From: Acidobacteriota bacterium
GTDB taxonomy: Bacteria; Acidobacteriota; Terriglobia; Terriglobales; Acidobacteriaceae
NCBI GenBank assembly: GCA_021810735.1
Contig: JAJZIF010000151.1
Span: 1-8,189, forward strand
DNA: 8,189 nt
Direction: 5' to 3'
Both the position numbers and the translations under genes were made by a program. Shown here one piece after another: positions 6,403 to 8,189 of the stretch. The notes beneath the pieces are model-generated. The model ran no database searches. It saw nothing but the letters and a program-made list of their open reading frames with translations, and was not told the origin of the DNA. How positions within the stretch are numbered: position 1 is the stretch's first letter; each line of letters begins with the position of its first letter.

Positions 6403-6619
6403 GTTGCCAGTTTTCAGTCCCCATTCCTCAATTGTTGGTGTTTCGTTCCCAGTTACCTGAGAACGCGCCGGCATCTATTCCCACTCAACCCAGCCGCAGG
6501 GTTGTATCCCCCCATCGACGCAAGCGCCGCTGAGGACTCCGGCATGGGAGATCGTCGGGAGTTTCCGGATTCCTATAATCGAGAAGTGAAAAGAATGAGT
6601 GTTTGTGGCAGGTTGGGGC
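6403..6619. other. Intergenic spacer between the permease gene and trmFO
   Basis: The 217-bp spacer carries a probable trmFO promoter at its right end. It contains the CAGTTTTCAGT and CCCAGTTACC motifs near 6407-6460 but no clear terminator for the permease gene. I see no credible small gene in it. Confidence 0.5.
6574..6579 (+). promoter_or_regulatory. Probable -10 box of the trmFO promoter
   Basis: A perfect TATAAT lies 40 bp before the preferred trmFO start, the right distance for a leader of about 35 nt. The bases 16 to 18 bp upstream (near 6550-6557, GATCGTCG) are a poor -35, so strength or activator dependence cannot be judged. Confidence 0.45.
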
Positions 6620-7963
6620 GTGGCTGAGAGGATTCGCGTGATTGGCGGAGGGCTGGCCGGGCCAGAGGCGGCGCTGACGGCGGCGCGTGCGGGCGTGGAC
6701 GTGGATTTGTATGAGATGCGTCCGGTGCAGCAGACGCCGGCGCACCAGACGGGGGATTTTGGAGAGCTGGTTTGCTCGAATTCGCTGAAGTCGGAGAGTG
6801 AGCATACGGCCCCATGGCTGCTGAAACAGGAGATGCGGCGGGCGGGATCGCCGCTGCTGGCCTGCGCGGATGCGTCAGCGGTTCCGGCGGGGCATGCGCT
6901 GGCAGTAGACCGCGAGGAGTTTTCGCGTCGGATCACGGCAGCGATTGAGGCGGAGCCGCGTATTACGGTGTATCGCACGGAGGTGACGGAACTGGACCCG
7001 GATGGTCCGCTAACGATTGTGGCGACCGGACCGCTGACGTCTTCGGCATTGTCAGACGAAGTGGCCCGGTTGACGGGGCGTGGGAATCTGGCGTTTTACG
7101 ACTCGATCAGCCCGATTGTAGAGGCCGAATCGATTGACATGGAGCGGGTGTATTTTGCGGCACGGTGGGACAAGGGTACGGCGGATTACATCAACTGCCC
7201 GATGACGCGCGAGGAGTACGACCGTTTTTACGACGCGCTTGTGACGGCCGAGACGGTGCAGGAAAAAGAGTGGGAGAAGCTGGATTATTTTGAGGGCTGT
7301 CTTCCGATTGAAGAGTTGGCGCGGCGGGGGCGGGACACGCTTCGGTTTGGTCCGATGAAGCCGGTGGGGTTGCGCGATCCGCGGACAGGGCAGACGCCGT
7401 GGGCGGTGGTGCAGCTGCGGCAGGAGAATCTGCGGGCGGACTCGTACAACCTGGTGGGTTTTCAGAACCATTTGAAGTATGGCGAGCAGGCGCGGATATT
7501 GAGGATGATTCCGGGGCTGGAGCACGCGAAGTTTATGCGATATGGGCAGATTCACCGAAACACGTATATCCAGGGGCCGGCGGTGCTGGCGGAGCGGCTG
7601 CATTTGAGGGAGCACAAGCGGATTTATTTTGCTGGGCAGATCTCGGGTGTGGAGGGTTATACGGAGTCGATGGCGATGGGTCTGCTGGCGGGCGTGTATG
7701 CGGCCGGCGCGGCCCAGCGACGCGAAGTAACGCCGGTTCCCCGGGGGACGGCTCTGGGTTCGCTGGTGAACTACATTACGCGGGCGGAGCTGAAGCGATT
7801 CCAACCGGCGAATATTACGTTTGATTTGCTGGAGCCGCTGGAGGAGGAGATTCGGCGGAGGGTTCGCGACAAGAAAGAGCGGCACCGGATGCAGTGCGAG
7901 CGAGCGCTGGCGGCGTTTGATGCCTGGTGGAGTGCAGGACGGACGGGCTCGCCTTCAGCATAA
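6620..7963 (+). CDS. trmFO: Folate/FAD-dependent tRNA (uracil-54-C5)-methyltransferase TrmFO
   Basis: TrmFO makes m5U54 (ribothymidine) in the T-loop of tRNAs, taking the carbon from 5,10-methylenetetrahydrofolate and reducing it through FAD. With the GTG start at 6620 the product has 447 residues, the usual family length. Visible features are the FAD-binding VIGGGLAGPEAA (7-18, with P15 where Ser is common), LYEMRP (30-35), FGELVCSNSLKS (47-58) with C52, and FEGCLPIEEL (224-233) with C227. These two cysteines correspond to the catalytic pair known as Cys53/Cys226 in Bacillus subtilis. NCPMTREEY (192-200), FGPMKPVGL (243-251) and GQISGVEGYTESMAMGLLAG (339-358) complete the signature. An in-frame GTG at 6599 would add seven residues; 6620 fits the family N-terminus better. 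The gene appears monocistronic, with its own TATAAT box upstream and hairpins downstream. The protein is cytoplasmic and no truncation is seen. Confidence 0.97.
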   Translation: MAERIRVIGGGLAGPEAALTAARAGVDVDLYEMRPVQQTPAHQTGDFGELVCSNSLKSESEHTAPWLLKQEMRRAGSPLLACADASAVPAGHALAVDREEFSRRITAAIEAEPRITVYRTEVTELDPDGPLTIVATGPLTSSALSDEVARLTGRGNLAFYDSISPIVEAESIDMERVYFAARWDKGTADYINCPMTREEYDRFYDALVTAETVQEKEWEKLDYFEGCLPIEELARRGRDTLRFGPMKPVGLRDPRTGQTPWAVVQLRQENLRADSYNLVGFQNHLKYGEQARILRMIPGLEHAKFMRYGQIHRNTYIQGPAVLAERLHLREHKRIYFAGQISGVEGYTESMAMGLLAGVYAAGAAQRREVTPVPRGTALGSLVNYITRAELKRFQPANITFDLLEPLEEEIRRRVRDKKERHRMQCERALAAFDAWWSAGRTGSPSA

Positions 7964-8044
7964 AATGATTCGCCGCGAAGGCGGAGCGGTTTTGTAACCG
8001 ACATTCCAAGAACGAGACGTGGGGCGCCTGCGAGTCAGGAAATA

Positions 8045-8070
8045 GAAACGCGGCCCGTAGGCCGCGTTTC
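8045..8070 (-). terminator. 11-bp hairpin, likely leftward terminator with C(UACG)G loop
   Basis: GAAACGCGGCC (8045-8055) pairs perfectly with GGCCGCGTTTC (8060-8070). In the leftward transcript the loop is UACG closed by C-G, a UNCG-type tetraloop known for high stability, and the stem's own GUUUC is followed by UAUUUCC. In the rightward direction the loop is CGUA and the tail is poor. The structure therefore looks designed for a leftward transcript arriving from beyond the right edge, although it would also fold in trmFO mRNA. Confidence 0.55.
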
Positions 8071-8082
8071 AGACTGCTGACG

Positions 8083-8105
8083 AACCCCACCATTTTGGTG
8101 GGGTT
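8083..8105 (+). terminator. Intrinsic terminator downstream of trmFO
   Basis: AACCCCACC (8083-8091) pairs with GGTGGGGTT (8097-8105) around ATTTT, followed by TGTTATT. The 9-bp GC-rich stem and U-rich tail fit a rho-independent terminator for the rightward trmFO transcript, about 120 nt past its stop. In the leftward direction no U-tract follows the stem, so it acts one way. Confidence 0.75.
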
Positions 8106-8124
8106 TGTTATTGGGCGTGAGATT

Positions 8125-8187
8125 TCAGCTTGGTCTGTTGAAGAGTGCGGTGATGAGCTGATATCGGCGTAGTTGATTGAGATAGGC
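8125..8187 (-). CDS. Possible 3' end of a leftward gene entering from the right edge
   Basis: Read leftward, one frame gives 20 codons, AYLNQLRRYQLITALFNRPS, ending in TGA at 8125-8127. The sequence is protein-like and lies immediately before the leftward-oriented hairpin at 8045-8070. A second leftward frame ends at 8108 (TKLKSHAQ before TAA) and cannot be ruled out. No family can be named from so few residues. The call rests mainly on the terminator geometry and is tentative. Confidence 0.25.
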   Translation of the reverse strand, partial: AYLNQLRRYQLITALFNRPS

Positions 8188-8189
8188 TC

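Noticed and set aside
6475..6978. Leftward frame ending in WVEWE, recalling the C-terminus of GMP synthase
   Set aside because: The residues before it do not match GuaA and the frame runs antisense through the FAD-binding region of trmFO.
7052..7885. Long leftward open frame opposite trmFO
   Set aside because: It is rich in Arg/Pro/His/Leu as expected of the antisense of a GC-rich gene, and trmFO on the other strand has all family motifs.
7986..8000. GCGGTTTTGTAACCG resembles the anticodon arm of a tRNA-Thr(TGT)
   Set aside because: The loop is one base short, and there is no D-arm, T-arm or acceptor stem around it, so it is a chance hairpin.

Overview
The window looks like chromosomal DNA from a GC-rich soil acidobacterium (Acidobacteriota, class Terriglobia, of the Granulicella/Edaphobacter/Terriglobus kind). 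The main evidence is a secreted VWFA-related protein of the type expanded in that phylum, supported by an FmdE-like protein, a short RodZ-like helix-turn-helix membrane protein, an FtsX/MacB-type permease and a folate-dependent TrmFO. The placement is an inference from gene content; no rRNA or tRNA is present to confirm it.

Left part (1-2500): a leftward secreted VWFA-domain protein (17-1552), a 301-bp gap with a nested inverted repeat, then a leftward FmdE-like zinc-ribbon protein (1854-2498). Middle (2499-4343): a divergent spacer, a rightward polytopic membrane protein with conserved histidines (2643-3362), a 234-bp spacer carrying short repeat-like elements, and a leftward secreted protein of unknown family (3597-4343). 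Right part (4344-8189): a leftward RodZ-like regulator/membrane protein (4533-5024), a 274-bp divergent spacer with a 12-bp palindrome, a rightward FtsX-like ABC permease (5299-6402), rightward trmFO behind a perfect TATAAT box (6620-7963), and a two-hairpin terminator region (8045-8105). The hairpin geometry suggests that a leftward gene enters from the right edge.

The genes do not form one evident pathway. Strands alternate, spacers are 80 to 300 bp, and there is no tight operon. I see no mobile element, CRISPR array, toxin-antitoxin pair, phage gene or defence cassette, and no convincing case for a new multi-gene system. The most useful leads are the orphan FmdE-like protein, the RodZ-like protein lacking the usual C-terminal domain, the unknown secreted protein, two related hairpin-forming repeats flanking the membrane-protein gene, and the paired terminator hairpins.
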